A stretch of DNA of 64,000 nt. Source: Maribacter dokdonensis DSW-8 (lineage in GTDB: Bacteria > Bacteroidota > Bacteroidia > Flavobacteriales > Flavobacteriaceae). Shown one piece after another: positions 35,700 through 43,946 of the stretch. The stretch spans positions 1 to 64,000 of the forward strand of contig NZ_LDPE01000007.1 in the NCBI RefSeq assembly GCF_001447995.1, given 5' to 3'. The position numbers and the translations under genes were made by a program. Each line of letters begins with the position of its first letter. Positions within the stretch are counted from its first letter, which is position 1. The notes beneath the pieces are model-generated. The model had not been told where the DNA came from. It did no database searches and saw nothing but the letters and a program-made list of their open reading frames with translations.

Positions 35700-36836
35700 T
35701 TAATAAGATACATACTCTACAATTTCCAATCCGTAGCCAACAATGCCTACACGTTTAGCTTGGGTGCTATTGGTCATTAATTTCATTTTATGAATACCTA
35801 GATCATGTAGTATTTGGGCTCCTATACCAAAGTCTCTATTGTCCATTTCAATTTTTGGAGCTTTTTGAACACCTTGTTTTTGTAATTCTTTAAGCTCTTT
35901 TAACCTTGAAAGTAGGTTCATTGATTCTGAATCTTGATTAATGAATACTATGGCACCTTTGCCTTCATCATTAATTTTTTGAAACATCTGTTCTAGCTGC
36001 TCATCTGGATTATGGGTTAAGGTTCCAAGAATATCATTATTGATCAACGTAGAGTTTATTCTCGTCAAAATCTTATCGTCAGATGACCATGTACCCTTTG
36101 TTAGTGCAATATGAACATGATTGTTGGTGGTTTGCTTATATGCCCTTAATCTAAACTCACCAAAACGGGTTGTAATATTGAAATCGGTTTCTTTATTGAT
36201 TAGACTGTCATGTTCCATTCGGTAAGCAACAAGGTCTTCTATGGAAACAATTTTTAAGTCGAATTTTTTGGCAACATTTACTAGTTCTGGCAAACGTGCC
36301 ATAGTACCATCTTCATTCATTATCTCAACGATAATTCCGGCAGGTTTTAATCCGGCCAATCTTGCAAAGTCTATAGCGGCTTCTGTATGTCCTGTTCTTC
36401 TTAATACACCACCTTCTTTGGCAACTAATGGAAATATATGCCCTGGTCTTGCTAAATCATGCGGTTTGGTATCGCTCTCAGTCAAGGCTATAACCGTTTT
36501 TGAACGGTCACCGGCAGATATGCCCGTAGTAACTCCTTTACCTCTTAAATCTACGGAGACGGTAAAAGCCGTTTCTAAAGGGTCGGTATTGGTACTTACC
36601 ATCATGTGTAGACCTAAGTCTTTGCAGCGACCTTCGGTAAGTGGTGCACAGATTAGACCTCTACCGTGTGTAGCCATAAAATTGACCGTTTCTGGTGTGG
36701 CCAATTCGGCTGCAGCTAAAAAATCTCCTTCATTTTCACGATTTTCATCATCTACAACGATAATTACTTTACCGGCGCGTATGTCTGCAATCGCTTCTTC
36801 AATACTATTCAATTTAATATCACTCAAATCTTTCAT
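35700..36836 (-). CDS. ribB: 3,4-dihydroxy-2-butanone 4-phosphate synthase with decayed GTP cyclohydrolase II domain
   Basis: The 378-residue protein makes dihydroxybutanone phosphate from ribulose 5-phosphate for riboflavin synthesis. The N-terminal RibB domain (about 8-205) has the acidic loop VVDDENRENEGDF (28-39), THGRGLICAPL, and RPGHIFPL. The C-terminal half aligns with GTP cyclohydrolase II but lacks the zinc cysteines: where the family has HSECLTGD...RCDCG, this protein has INSTLINNDILGTLTHNPD. It should therefore be only RibB-active, and a separate GTP cyclohydrolase must exist. This decay is common in Bacteroidota. It starts two bases after the LptF/G permease gene. Confidence 0.93.
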   Translation of the reverse strand: MKDLSDIKLNSIEEAIADIRAGKVIIVVDDENRENEGDFLAAAELATPETVNFMATHGRGLICAPLTEGRCKDLGLHMMVSTNTDPLETAFTVSVDLRGKGVTTGISAGDRSKTVIALTESDTKPHDLARPGHIFPLVAKEGGVLRRTGHTEAAIDFARLAGLKPAGIIVEIMNEDGTMARLPELVNVAKKFDLKIVSIEDLVAYRMEHDSLINKETDFNITTRFGEFRLRAYKQTTNNHVHIALTKGTWSSDDKILTRINSTLINNDILGTLTHNPDEQLEQMFQKINDEGKGAIVFINQDSESMNLLSRLKELKELQKQGVQKAPKIEMDNRDFGIGAQILHDLGIHKMKLMTNSTQAKRVGIVGYGLEIVEYVSY

Positions 36837-36838
36837 TT

Positions 36839-38347
36839 TTAAGCTTCAGCTTTATCTTTTTTCTTAAATAATTTTTTGAAGAAATCGGCTATGAAACCAA
36901 AATCCATCATTCCCTTATCTTCGGTAGCTCTTTTGGTCAAATACACTCCCAACGGAAGCATTATAAGTGTTGATAACCACGCCCCCAACATTGGATGAAT
37001 GTTTCCTTCTTTTGCGTAATTTCCGGCGAATACACCAATGAAATAATAAATAAGGAAAAGTACAATGGCGATGACCATTGGTAACCCTAAGCCACCCTTT
37101 CTTATAATAGCGCCTAATGGGGCACCTACAAAGAACAATATGATACATGAAAAAGCCAATGCATATTTATTATGTAAGGAAAGTATATGCATGTTGTAAA
37201 TTTTATACCGCTTCTGTAATTCTTCTTTCTTTCCACTTACGGTACCTAAAATGCTGCTAGTAGCGTTTTTAGCGCTGCTTAAAATCTGTATTTGTTGCCA
37301 ATCTGGAAATAGGACTAAAAAGTTATCCGTTATAGAATCTTGAAAGGCTGTATTTTGTTTTGCCTGTAATGCTTTGTTTTCTATAATGGAGTCTTTTTTT
37401 CTAACCATGTCAGATTTGGTAGAATCTTTGTTTTTGGGCATTAAAGGTGTAAACATTCCTGTTCTTCCTTCAATATTTTTAGAAAACGCGCGTACAATTC
37501 TAAAATTATCTCCTCGTAAAGAATCGATATCCTTTTTTAGTCGGGATATATTCTTCATTTTATCGGTACTAATATCTCTTTCTTCCTCAAGGTCATCGTT
37601 ATTGATCTCAGGAATTTCAATATTCATAGTGTACGTATCAAAATCTGCTTGAGCAAAAGGGAATTTCATTTTATTTTCACTGCTCTTGGTCTGTACGTCT
37701 TCATATAGATGCCCGTCTTTTAATACTAGCTGTATAATGTCAGAGTCTTCGCTACTGATCAATTCGCCGGTTTTAGACTTAATAACTCTGGTGTTCACGT
37801 TATTTGCAGATTTTGTATGAATAATGACGTTCTTTAAAAACCGGTCATTTTCACCGTATTTTTCATCAACCTTAATATTCATACCTTCAAAATCACTAAA
37901 GACACCTTCTGCTACAACTGCGGCTGGTTTTACCTTAGCTATGTTTCTACGTAGATTGTATATTTTTCGTTGCGAAAGAGGAATAACATTATTGGCAAAG
38001 AAAAAGGTTACTCCGCCTAAAACTGTTACAAAAATGATTAAGCTTAACATGGACCGTTGCAGTGAAATACCTGAGGCTTTCATGGCAGCGAACTCATAAT
38101 TTTCGGCAATTGAACCAAATGTTAAAATAGATGATAACAGTACTGTTAATGGTAGAACCTTTTCTGTAAGATCTGGCATTAGGTAAAATAGAAATTTACC
38201 TATAATAACAATGTCTAGACCTTTACCGGCTAAATCATCAATAAAAAGCCAAATCGTTTGAAATATGAAGATGAACATCAATATTACAAACGAACTGACA
38301 AAATTAAAGACGAACCTTGATAGGATATATCGGTCTAGTATTCTCAA
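36839..38347 (-). CDS. LptF/LptG-family lipopolysaccharide export permease
   Basis: The 502-residue inner-membrane protein is a YjgP/YjgQ permease that works with LptB to lift lipopolysaccharide from the membrane. It starts with ILDRYILSRFVFNFV, has three N-terminal helices, a large periplasmic domain (about 125-385) and three C-terminal helices. Key features are PLTVLLSSILTFG and LAFSCIILFFVGAPLGAIIRKGGLG. The start codon is TTG at 38347; no ATG in that frame would keep the family N-terminus. It begins five bases after the lolA stop and may be translated by coupling. F and G are not easily told apart in this phylum. Confidence 0.9.
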   Translation of the reverse strand: MRILDRYILSRFVFNFVSSFVILMFIFIFQTIWLFIDDLAGKGLDIVIIGKFLFYLMPDLTEKVLPLTVLLSSILTFGSIAENYEFAAMKASGISLQRSMLSLIIFVTVLGGVTFFFANNVIPLSQRKIYNLRRNIAKVKPAAVVAEGVFSDFEGMNIKVDEKYGENDRFLKNVIIHTKSANNVNTRVIKSKTGELISSEDSDIIQLVLKDGHLYEDVQTKSSENKMKFPFAQADFDTYTMNIEIPEINNDDLEEERDISTDKMKNISRLKKDIDSLRGDNFRIVRAFSKNIEGRTGMFTPLMPKNKDSTKSDMVRKKDSIIENKALQAKQNTAFQDSITDNFLVLFPDWQQIQILSSAKNATSSILGTVSGKKEELQKRYKIYNMHILSLHNKYALAFSCIILFFVGAPLGAIIRKGGLGLPMVIAIVLFLIYYFIGVFAGNYAKEGNIHPMLGAWLSTLIMLPLGVYLTKRATEDKGMMDFGFIADFFKKLFKKKDKAEA

Positions 38348-38352
38348 TAGTT

Positions 38353-38997
38353 CTAATTTCTTATAATGAAATAGCCTTCATCTTTATATTTGGCTTCGTC
38401 AAAAGTAAATAAGGTTTTGGACAAATCTTGATCTGTTTTAAAAGAATTAACAGTGATCGTAGTCTTGGTACCGTTTTTACCTGTCTCAATTAATTTGTAG
38501 ATATGCTTAGTGCCCATATCAATACCCAATAATCTAGATTTGATCTCGGTGTCAGAGTCAATAGGTGTTAACTTAACATATTGAATTTTTCTACCTTGTA
38601 TATTCTGTAAAATGTCCCATGCATAGTTATGTCCTTCCTTGTAGAATGTCAACATTTTAGAAGGTGTCATGGCATTTTCATCGTCAGATTTATCTTCTAT
38701 GGTTACTTCTTCGTTTTCAGGAACAATAGTATACACTTTATTACCATCAAAAATCTGTTGTGATCCAAGGTAATTGAACATGTATTTATTGCCGGCAAGT
38801 GTAACGTCGCCTCTTGTTTCTTGATTAATACCTGCTTCTGCATTCTTTAAATCGAATTTAAAGTCAACAAAAATGTTGTCGTAACCCTGTACTTTGTTAT
38901 ATACTTCATCTAATAAAGCTTTTGCCTTATCGGAATTTTGCGCATTTGCAAAAGCTGTAGATAACATAACCGTTAATACAATAATAATTTTTTTCAT
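38353..38997 (-). CDS. lolA: Periplasmic lipoprotein carrier LolA
   Basis: The 214-residue protein has a signal peptide (IIIVLTVMLSTAFANA) and a LolA fold that ferries lipoproteins across the periplasm to the outer membrane. Features are the N-terminal ALLDEVYNKVQGYDNIFVDFKF, GDVTLAGNKYMFNYLGSQQIFDG and NSFKTDQDLSKTLFTFD near the end. It is placed between ftsK (14 bases upstream) and the LptF/G permease gene (5 bases downstream), next to two other envelope functions. Confidence 0.9.
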   Translation of the reverse strand: MKKIIIVLTVMLSTAFANAQNSDKAKALLDEVYNKVQGYDNIFVDFKFDLKNAEAGINQETRGDVTLAGNKYMFNYLGSQQIFDGNKVYTIVPENEEVTIEDKSDDENAMTPSKMLTFYKEGHNYAWDILQNIQGRKIQYVKLTPIDSDTEIKSRLLGIDMGTKHIYKLIETGKNGTKTTITVNSFKTDQDLSKTLFTFDEAKYKDEGYFIIRN

Positions 38998-39011
38998 CTC
39001 TTTTTTTAATA

Positions 39012-41396
39012 TTATTCGTTATCCAATATTTGTTGAAGGGCCACCATATCAGACACATAAACTTGTCTTGCCTTGCTGCCTTCAAACGGACCTACAATTC
39101 CAGCTGCTTCTAATTGATCAATGATTCTACCGGCTCTATTGTAGCCAAGTTTTAATTTTCTTTGAATTAAAGAGGCAGATCCCTGCTGGGCAATAACAAT
39201 GACTTCAGCAGCTTCACGGAACTTAGAATCCCTTTCCGACACGTTATTATCAAGACTCGTGCCAGAATCTTCACCAACATATTCGGGAAGCTCATGCGCA
39301 TCGGGGTAGGCGCGTTGACTACCAATAAACTCTACTATTTTAGCCACTTCCGGCGTGTCTACAAAAGCACATTGAATACGTGTGACATCATTACCTTGCG
39401 TAAACAACATGTCACCTCTACCAATTAATTGATCGGCACCTGCTGTATCTAAAATGGTTCTTGAATCTATTTTTGAAGTTACCCTAAAGGCTAACCTAGC
39501 CGGGAAATTGGCTTTGATAATACCAGTAATAACGTTAACCGATGGTCTTTGTGTTGCAATGATCAAATGTATACCAATAGCCCTTGCCAATTGAGCTAGT
39601 CTGGCTACCGGTGTTTCAACCTCTTTACCTGCGGTCATAATTAAATCTGCGAACTCATCAATAACCAATACGATATAAGGCAAGAACTTATGTCCATCAT
39701 TAGGGTTAAGTTTTCTGGCCTTAAACTTGGTGTTGTACTCTTTTAAGTTACGAACCATTGCCAATTTCAGTAACTCATACCTATTGTCCATTTCAATACA
39801 AAGCGAGTTCAGGGTATGAATTACTTTGGTATTGTCAGTAATAATAGCTTCTTCCGAATCTGGAAGTTTGGCCAAGAAATGACGTTCAATTTTGTTGTAA
39901 AGGGTAAGCTCTACTTTTTTAGGGTCTACTAGAATAAATTTAACTTCTGCAGGATGCCTTTTATACAATAACGAGGTTAAAACCGCATTTAATCCAACAG
40001 ATTTACCTTGACCTGTAGCACCTGCCATTAGTAAGTGTGGCATTTTTGCTAAATCTACCACAAAGGTTTCATTACTAATGGTTTTACCAAAAGCAATAGG
40101 CAGTTCCATTTCGGCTTTTTGAAATTTGCTTGATGCAATTACCGAGCGCATAGAAACTATGGTAGAATTTTTATTAGGAACCTCAATACCAATGGTGCCT
40201 TTACCCGGAATAGGGGCAATTATACGTATACCGAGTGCAGCCAATGATAATGCAATATCATCTTCTAGATTCTTGATCTTACTGATTCTTACACCAGCTT
40301 CCGGTACAATTTCATATAAGGTTACTGTAGGACCTATGGTTGCCTTAATTTGGGCAATACCAATTTTATAATTTTTGAGGGTTTCAACAATTCTATTCTT
40401 GTTCTCCTCTAATTCTTCCTGATTTATGGTAATACCCCCAGTTGTACCATGTTGGTCTAAAAGATCAATGTGTGGAAATTTATAATTTCCTAATTCAAGA
40501 GTAGGGTCAAACTCACCAAAATCGTCTACTAACTTATTGGCCAGTACATCTATTTCTTCTGGCTCTTCAATAACTTGCTCAACTTCCATAGCCAAAGTTT
40601 CCTCAGGTTCTGGTGCAGTTATTTCAAAATCACTTAAATTATCTTCCTCTTTTTCTAAATGGGGAATTTCAGTTTTATGGGTATAGGTGTCTACAACCAC
40701 TGGAGCTTCTTCTTCAAGAGAAGTAGTTAGCAATGCTTCTTCCTCTTCTAAAGATTTCTTTTTGTTTGCCTTACGTTCTTGGTTTGCTTTAAACTCTGTA
40801 GTTATGGCTTCTTTTCTTGATTTAAAGAAAGCTGAAATTCCTTCAGGAGTAACTTCAAACAAACGAACGAGAATAAAAATAAGACCAAAGACCAATAATA
40901 ATAAAACACCAATTTTACCTGCGTAATCTTGAAGAAAATCGTTCATTTCAAAACCAACTAAGCCGCCTAATAATGGACTTGTAGTTGCAAAGAACCCAAG
41001 GGCAATTGAAATCCAGATGACAAAAAGTAAACCCCAAATCCATTTCTTAATGAGCGCCTTAGATGGTAGACCTAAGAATAGGTAGATTCCACTAATACAT
41101 ATTAAAAAAGGGAATATAAGTGAAGCAACTCCAAATCCTTTATACATGAAAAAATGACTGATACTAGCGCCAAATTTATTCAGAAGATTTTTTGCAAGTT
41201 CATTCCTGTCCTTGAACTCGGACAATAGGCTTTGGTCATCTTGCCAGTTAAAGTAAAACGATATAAAAGAGAAAAACAGCGCTATACTAAATAGCATGAG
41301 CAAACTACCCAAAATGATTTTATTCTGTTTGGATAATTTAAACGGTGATCGTTTTTTAGTAGGTTTTGGCTTTGATTTAGATGCCTTTTTTGCCAT
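39012..41396 (-). CDS. ftsK: DNA translocase FtsK
   Basis: The 794-residue cell-division protein anchors at the septum and pumps chromosomal DNA so that dimer resolution and segregation can finish. It has four N-terminal transmembrane helices (about 28-180), a short acidic linker (about 185-290), the alpha domain, the RecA-like motor with Walker A GATGQGKSVG (K near 465) and Walker B (IVLVIDEFADL), and a C-terminal gamma winged helix (KFREAAEVIVIAQQGSASLIQRKLKLGYNRAGRI) that reads KOPS. Shorter than the 1329-residue E. coli protein because the linker is short, as is usual in Bacteroidota. Basic N-terminus KKASKSKPKPTKKRS. Confidence 0.96.
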   Translation of the reverse strand: MAKKASKSKPKPTKKRSPFKLSKQNKIILGSLLMLFSIALFFSFISFYFNWQDDQSLLSEFKDRNELAKNLLNKFGASISHFFMYKGFGVASLIFPFLICISGIYLFLGLPSKALIKKWIWGLLFVIWISIALGFFATTSPLLGGLVGFEMNDFLQDYAGKIGVLLLLVFGLIFILVRLFEVTPEGISAFFKSRKEAITTEFKANQERKANKKKSLEEEEALLTTSLEEEAPVVVDTYTHKTEIPHLEKEEDNLSDFEITAPEPEETLAMEVEQVIEEPEEIDVLANKLVDDFGEFDPTLELGNYKFPHIDLLDQHGTTGGITINQEELEENKNRIVETLKNYKIGIAQIKATIGPTVTLYEIVPEAGVRISKIKNLEDDIALSLAALGIRIIAPIPGKGTIGIEVPNKNSTIVSMRSVIASSKFQKAEMELPIAFGKTISNETFVVDLAKMPHLLMAGATGQGKSVGLNAVLTSLLYKRHPAEVKFILVDPKKVELTLYNKIERHFLAKLPDSEEAIITDNTKVIHTLNSLCIEMDNRYELLKLAMVRNLKEYNTKFKARKLNPNDGHKFLPYIVLVIDEFADLIMTAGKEVETPVARLAQLARAIGIHLIIATQRPSVNVITGIIKANFPARLAFRVTSKIDSRTILDTAGADQLIGRGDMLFTQGNDVTRIQCAFVDTPEVAKIVEFIGSQRAYPDAHELPEYVGEDSGTSLDNNVSERDSKFREAAEVIVIAQQGSASLIQRKLKLGYNRAGRIIDQLEAAGIVGPFEGSKARQVYVSDMVALQQILDNE

Positions 41397-41459
41397 TAAA
41401 ACTTTATTCTGGTGCTAAATTACAAATTTACGTTGAGCTATGGTGAACTATAGACTTGC

Positions 41460-41825
41460 CTAAAGAATCTTTGGTACGTATATAATAAGACCAATAATGG
41501 CTGATGCTATAGAAACTAACATTACGGCACCCGCAGATATATCTTTTATAAATCCGATTTTTACATCAAATTCTGGTTGAATGTAGTCAGCAATTTTTTC
41601 TACGGCCGTATTCATGCCTTCAATACCTAAAACAATGGCTATTGCAAATATTTGAAGTATCCATTCCGTACTTGAAATGTCGAAATAAAAACCAGCGGCT
41701 GTCATAACTATAGCAATGAATACCTGAATTTTAATACTTGCTTCGGTTCGTATTAAAAGTATGGCACCTTTAAAGGCGAAACCAACACTTTTAATACGAT
41801 TGACCAAAAAGGATTCTTTTGGCAT
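41460..41825 (-). CDS. dgkA: Diacylglycerol/undecaprenol kinase (DgkA family)
   Basis: The 121-residue integral membrane kinase phosphorylates diacylglycerol or undecaprenol to recycle lipid carriers. It has three helices and the family motif E-G-x-N-T-A-(V/I)-E, here IEGMNTAVEKIADY (about 68-81), plus the metal-binding IKDISAGAVMLVS. The N-terminus SVGFAFKGA is also typical. It lies 13 bases downstream of tpx and 63 bases upstream of ftsK in the same direction. The substrate (diacylglycerol or undecaprenol) cannot be told by eye. Confidence 0.92.
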   Translation of the reverse strand: MPKESFLVNRIKSVGFAFKGAILLIRTEASIKIQVFIAIVMTAAGFYFDISSTEWILQIFAIAIVLGIEGMNTAVEKIADYIQPEFDVKIGFIKDISAGAVMLVSIASAIIGLIIYVPKIL

Positions 41826-41838
41826 GAGATTTTTGTTA

Positions 41839-42342
41839 TTAGTTCATCAACGCCTCTAATGCTGCTTTGTAATTTGGCTCTTCAGTAGTTTCAGCTACCT
41901 GCTCAGTATAAATAACATTACCTTTTTCGTCAACAACCACTACGGCTCTTGATAATAAAGGAGCTAAAGGACCGTCTGAAAATGCTACGTTGTAACCTTT
42001 TCCAAAATTACCATCTTTAAAATCTGAAAGCATCTCAACATTTTCAATACCTTCTGTACCACAAAATCTTGCCTGAGCAAATGGTAAGTCCTTAGAAATG
42101 CATAGTACTATGGTGTTATCCAACTCTGCAGCTTCTTGGTTGAACTGGCGAACAGATTGTGCACAAGTACCTGTGTCAACACTAGGGAAAATATTTAGAA
42201 CTACCCTTGAACCTTCATAGTCAGAAAGTTTTACGGTAGATAAGTCGTTTTTAGTTAATTCAAATTCCGGAGCTTTGCTGCCATTATCTGGTAAAGTTCC
42301 TATAGTGTGTATTTCATTTCCTTTTAATGTAACCGAAGCCAT
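41839..42342 (-). CDS. tpx: Thiol peroxidase Tpx
   Basis: The 167-residue atypical 2-Cys peroxiredoxin reduces alkyl and hydrogen peroxides using thioredoxin. The peroxidatic C60 is in FPSVDTGTCAQSVRQF and the resolving C94 in ARFCGTEGI, the spacing expected for Tpx. Length is normal. It is the first gene of a leftward run (tpx, dgkA, ftsK, lolA, LptF/G, ribB) and sits next to two other thiol-redox units, thioredoxin and ahpC, forming a peroxide-defence cluster. Confidence 0.95.
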   Translation of the reverse strand: MASVTLKGNEIHTIGTLPDNGSKAPEFELTKNDLSTVKLSDYEGSRVVLNIFPSVDTGTCAQSVRQFNQEAAELDNTIVLCISKDLPFAQARFCGTEGIENVEMLSDFKDGNFGKGYNVAFSDGPLAPLLSRAVVVVDEKGNVIYTEQVAETTEEPNYKAALEALMN

Positions 42343-42418
42343 AACTTTTATCTTTTTATGATTGAGAATGTGAAATTATAAAATATAAAGATGAAACGAG
42401 CGGGAATAGGACAAAAAA

Positions 42419-42446
42419 AAAGTCCCTTCAATTTTGAAGGGACTTT
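42419..42446 (-). terminator. Terminator of the thioredoxin-DUF6952 operon
   Basis: A perfect 12-bp stem, AAAGTCCCTTCA (42419-42430) with TGAAGGGACTTT (42435-42446), loop ATTT, followed on the minus strand by a run of eight T. It separates this operon from tpx. Confidence 0.92.
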
Positions 42447-42462
42447 ATAAATTTAAAAGCTA

Positions 42463-42720
42463 TTATTGGTCTATGGAGCCTAAGACCCGTTTCATAAACT
42501 GATTCATAGCATCTTTTTTTGGAGTGCCAGCTTCTATGCTATTGGAAACTTCAATGGCACCGTACATATTTGAAATAAGTTCTCCAATGACATCAAGTTC
42601 TTCATCTTTTAGCGAAGGCAACTCTGTAAGTGCTTCTAGAGTTTCAATGGTCTCTAGAACATAGTCACTATCCTTCTCCTCAATGAACTCCGTCAATAAT
42701 TTAATTATGGGTAATCTCAC
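42463..42720 (-). CDS. Small DUF6952-like protein
   Basis: The 85-residue acidic, helical protein (VLETIETLEALTELPSLKDEELDVIGELISNMYG) looks like the DUF6952 family, short Bacteroidota proteins usually encoded behind a thioredoxin; the name is from memory and the function unknown. It uses a GTG start inside the upstream gene: the coding regions overlap by 20 bases. The start MRLPIIKLLTEFIE matches what I expect of the family, supporting the GTG. It ends 16 bases before a strong terminator, so the two genes form a complete operon. Confidence 0.75.
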   Translation of the reverse strand: MRLPIIKLLTEFIEEKDSDYVLETIETLEALTELPSLKDEELDVIGELISNMYGAIEVSNSIEAGTPKKDAMNQFMKRVLGSIDQ

Positions 42721-43015
42721 CGATCAGTTCTTTTAATAGGTCATACTTATTGGTCTGAACCTGGTTTTTTAATTTACCTGACTCAAATGAAGCAAAAGTT
42801 GGTAAGTTGCTTACGTCAGCTAATTTTCTTGATTCTGGAAACTTTTCGGCATCTGCCAATACAAAAGTAATATTTTCGTTCTGTGAAGCTTCTTTTTTAA
42901 ATTTAGGCTTCATAATTCTACAGTTACCGCACCACGTGGCAGAGTATTGAACAACAACGTTAGGGTTGTTCTCAATGATTTCCTGTAAATTATCTTGTTC
43001 TAATTCTAATAACAT
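42701..43015 (-). CDS. Thioredoxin-family protein
   Basis: The 104-residue cytoplasmic protein has a thioredoxin fold with active site C29-GN-C32 (SATWCGNCRIMKP), the cis-proline region SNLPTFASFESGKL (about 70-83), and no signal peptide. The CGNC motif differs from the classical CGPC, so its redox potential may differ. It probably supplies electrons to the neighbouring peroxidases AhpC or Tpx. The gene overlaps the next one by 20 bases. Confidence 0.9.
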   Translation of the reverse strand: MLLELEQDNLQEIIENNPNVVVQYSATWCGNCRIMKPKFKKEASQNENITFVLADAEKFPESRKLADVSNLPTFASFESGKLKNQVQTNKYDLLKELIGEITHN

Positions 43016-43041
43016 AACTAAAGCTTTTTAATGGTTAATAA

Positions 43042-43074
43042 AATGAACATGAAGTGAAATACTTCATGTTCATT
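43042..43074 (-). terminator. Terminator of ahpC
   Basis: A perfect 14-bp stem, 43042-43055 with 43061-43074, loop GAAAT. Read leftward it follows the ahpC stop codon (43086) and is followed by a T-rich stretch (TTTTATTAACC). Confidence 0.85.
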
Positions 43075-43085
43075 AAACATTCTAT

Positions 43086-43730
43086 TTAGTTTGCATGAGC
43101 AGAAAGGTAGCTAGCAACACCGTCTCTATTTGCAGACATTGCCTCTTTACCTTCTTCCCAGTTTGCAGGGCAAACTTCACCTTTTTCCTGTACATGGGTT
43201 AAAGCATCTACCAAACGTAAATACTCACCAACATTTCTACCTAAAGGCATATTGTTGATACTTTCGTGTTGTACAACACCTTCTTCATCAATGATATATG
43301 TTGCTCTGTAAGTAACATTGTCACCTTCAACCTGAACGGTTTCAGTTTCTTCGTCGTAAACTTCGTTTTGGATATCCAATATTCCTAAAACGCTAGATAG
43401 GTTACGGTTACTATCCGCTAAAATTGGATATGTTACACCTTCAATACCACCGTTATCCTTGTCTGTGCTCAACCAAGCAAAGTGTACTTCTGGAGTATCA
43501 CAAGATGCACCTATTACAAGTGTGTTTCTTTTTTCGAACTCACCAATGGCAGCTTGGAATGCGTGTAATTCCGTTGGGCAAACAAAAGTGAAATCTTTTG
43601 GATACCAGAATAGAACTACTTTTTTATTATTCTTTTGAGCTTCTTCTAAAACATTAAGTTTAAAAGTATCGCCCATGTCGTTCATTGCGTTAACACTAAT
43701 ATTTGGGAATTTCTTTCCTACAAATGCCAT
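43086..43730 (-). CDS. ahpC: Typical 2-Cys peroxiredoxin AhpC
   Basis: The 214-residue enzyme reduces hydrogen peroxide and organic peroxides. The peroxidatic C51 is in DFTFVCPTEL and the resolving C187 in GEVCPANWEEG, placed as in typical 2-Cys peroxiredoxins. C-terminal length suggests a sensitive form with the YL/GG type motif not obvious. A -7 box TAATTTTG lies on the minus strand at 43763-43770, 32 bases before the start. No ahpF follows, so the thioredoxin gene directly downstream may reduce it. Confidence 0.95.
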   Translation of the reverse strand: MAFVGKKFPNISVNAMNDMGDTFKLNVLEEAQKNNKKVVLFWYPKDFTFVCPTELHAFQAAIGEFEKRNTLVIGASCDTPEVHFAWLSTDKDNGGIEGVTYPILADSNRNLSSVLGILDIQNEVYDEETETVQVEGDNVTYRATYIIDEEGVVQHESINNMPLGRNVGEYLRLVDALTHVQEKGEVCPANWEEGKEAMSANRDGVASYLSAHAN

Positions 43731-43762
43731 AATATGTTTTCGTTTTATAATTAATTATAAAG

Positions 43763-43770
43763 CAAAATTA
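43763..43770 (-). promoter_or_regulatory. ahpC promoter -7 box
   Basis: TAATTTTG on the minus strand matches TAnnTTTG, 32 bases before the ahpC start codon. No OxyR-type site was recognised. Confidence 0.5.
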
Positions 43771-43946
43771 AGACTTGTAAGAGGGTAAAGTGTCTTTCTA
43801 AATTAGATTTTTCAATAGTAGAATAACTATTTTGAATAGCGAAGCAATACAGGTGTTTTTAGTGTCGAAGACGTAAAATTAAGGCCCTTAATTTATCACA
43901 TTGACAATTGTTAGCTTATTATGCTAAAAAGTGATGAATTTTAATT

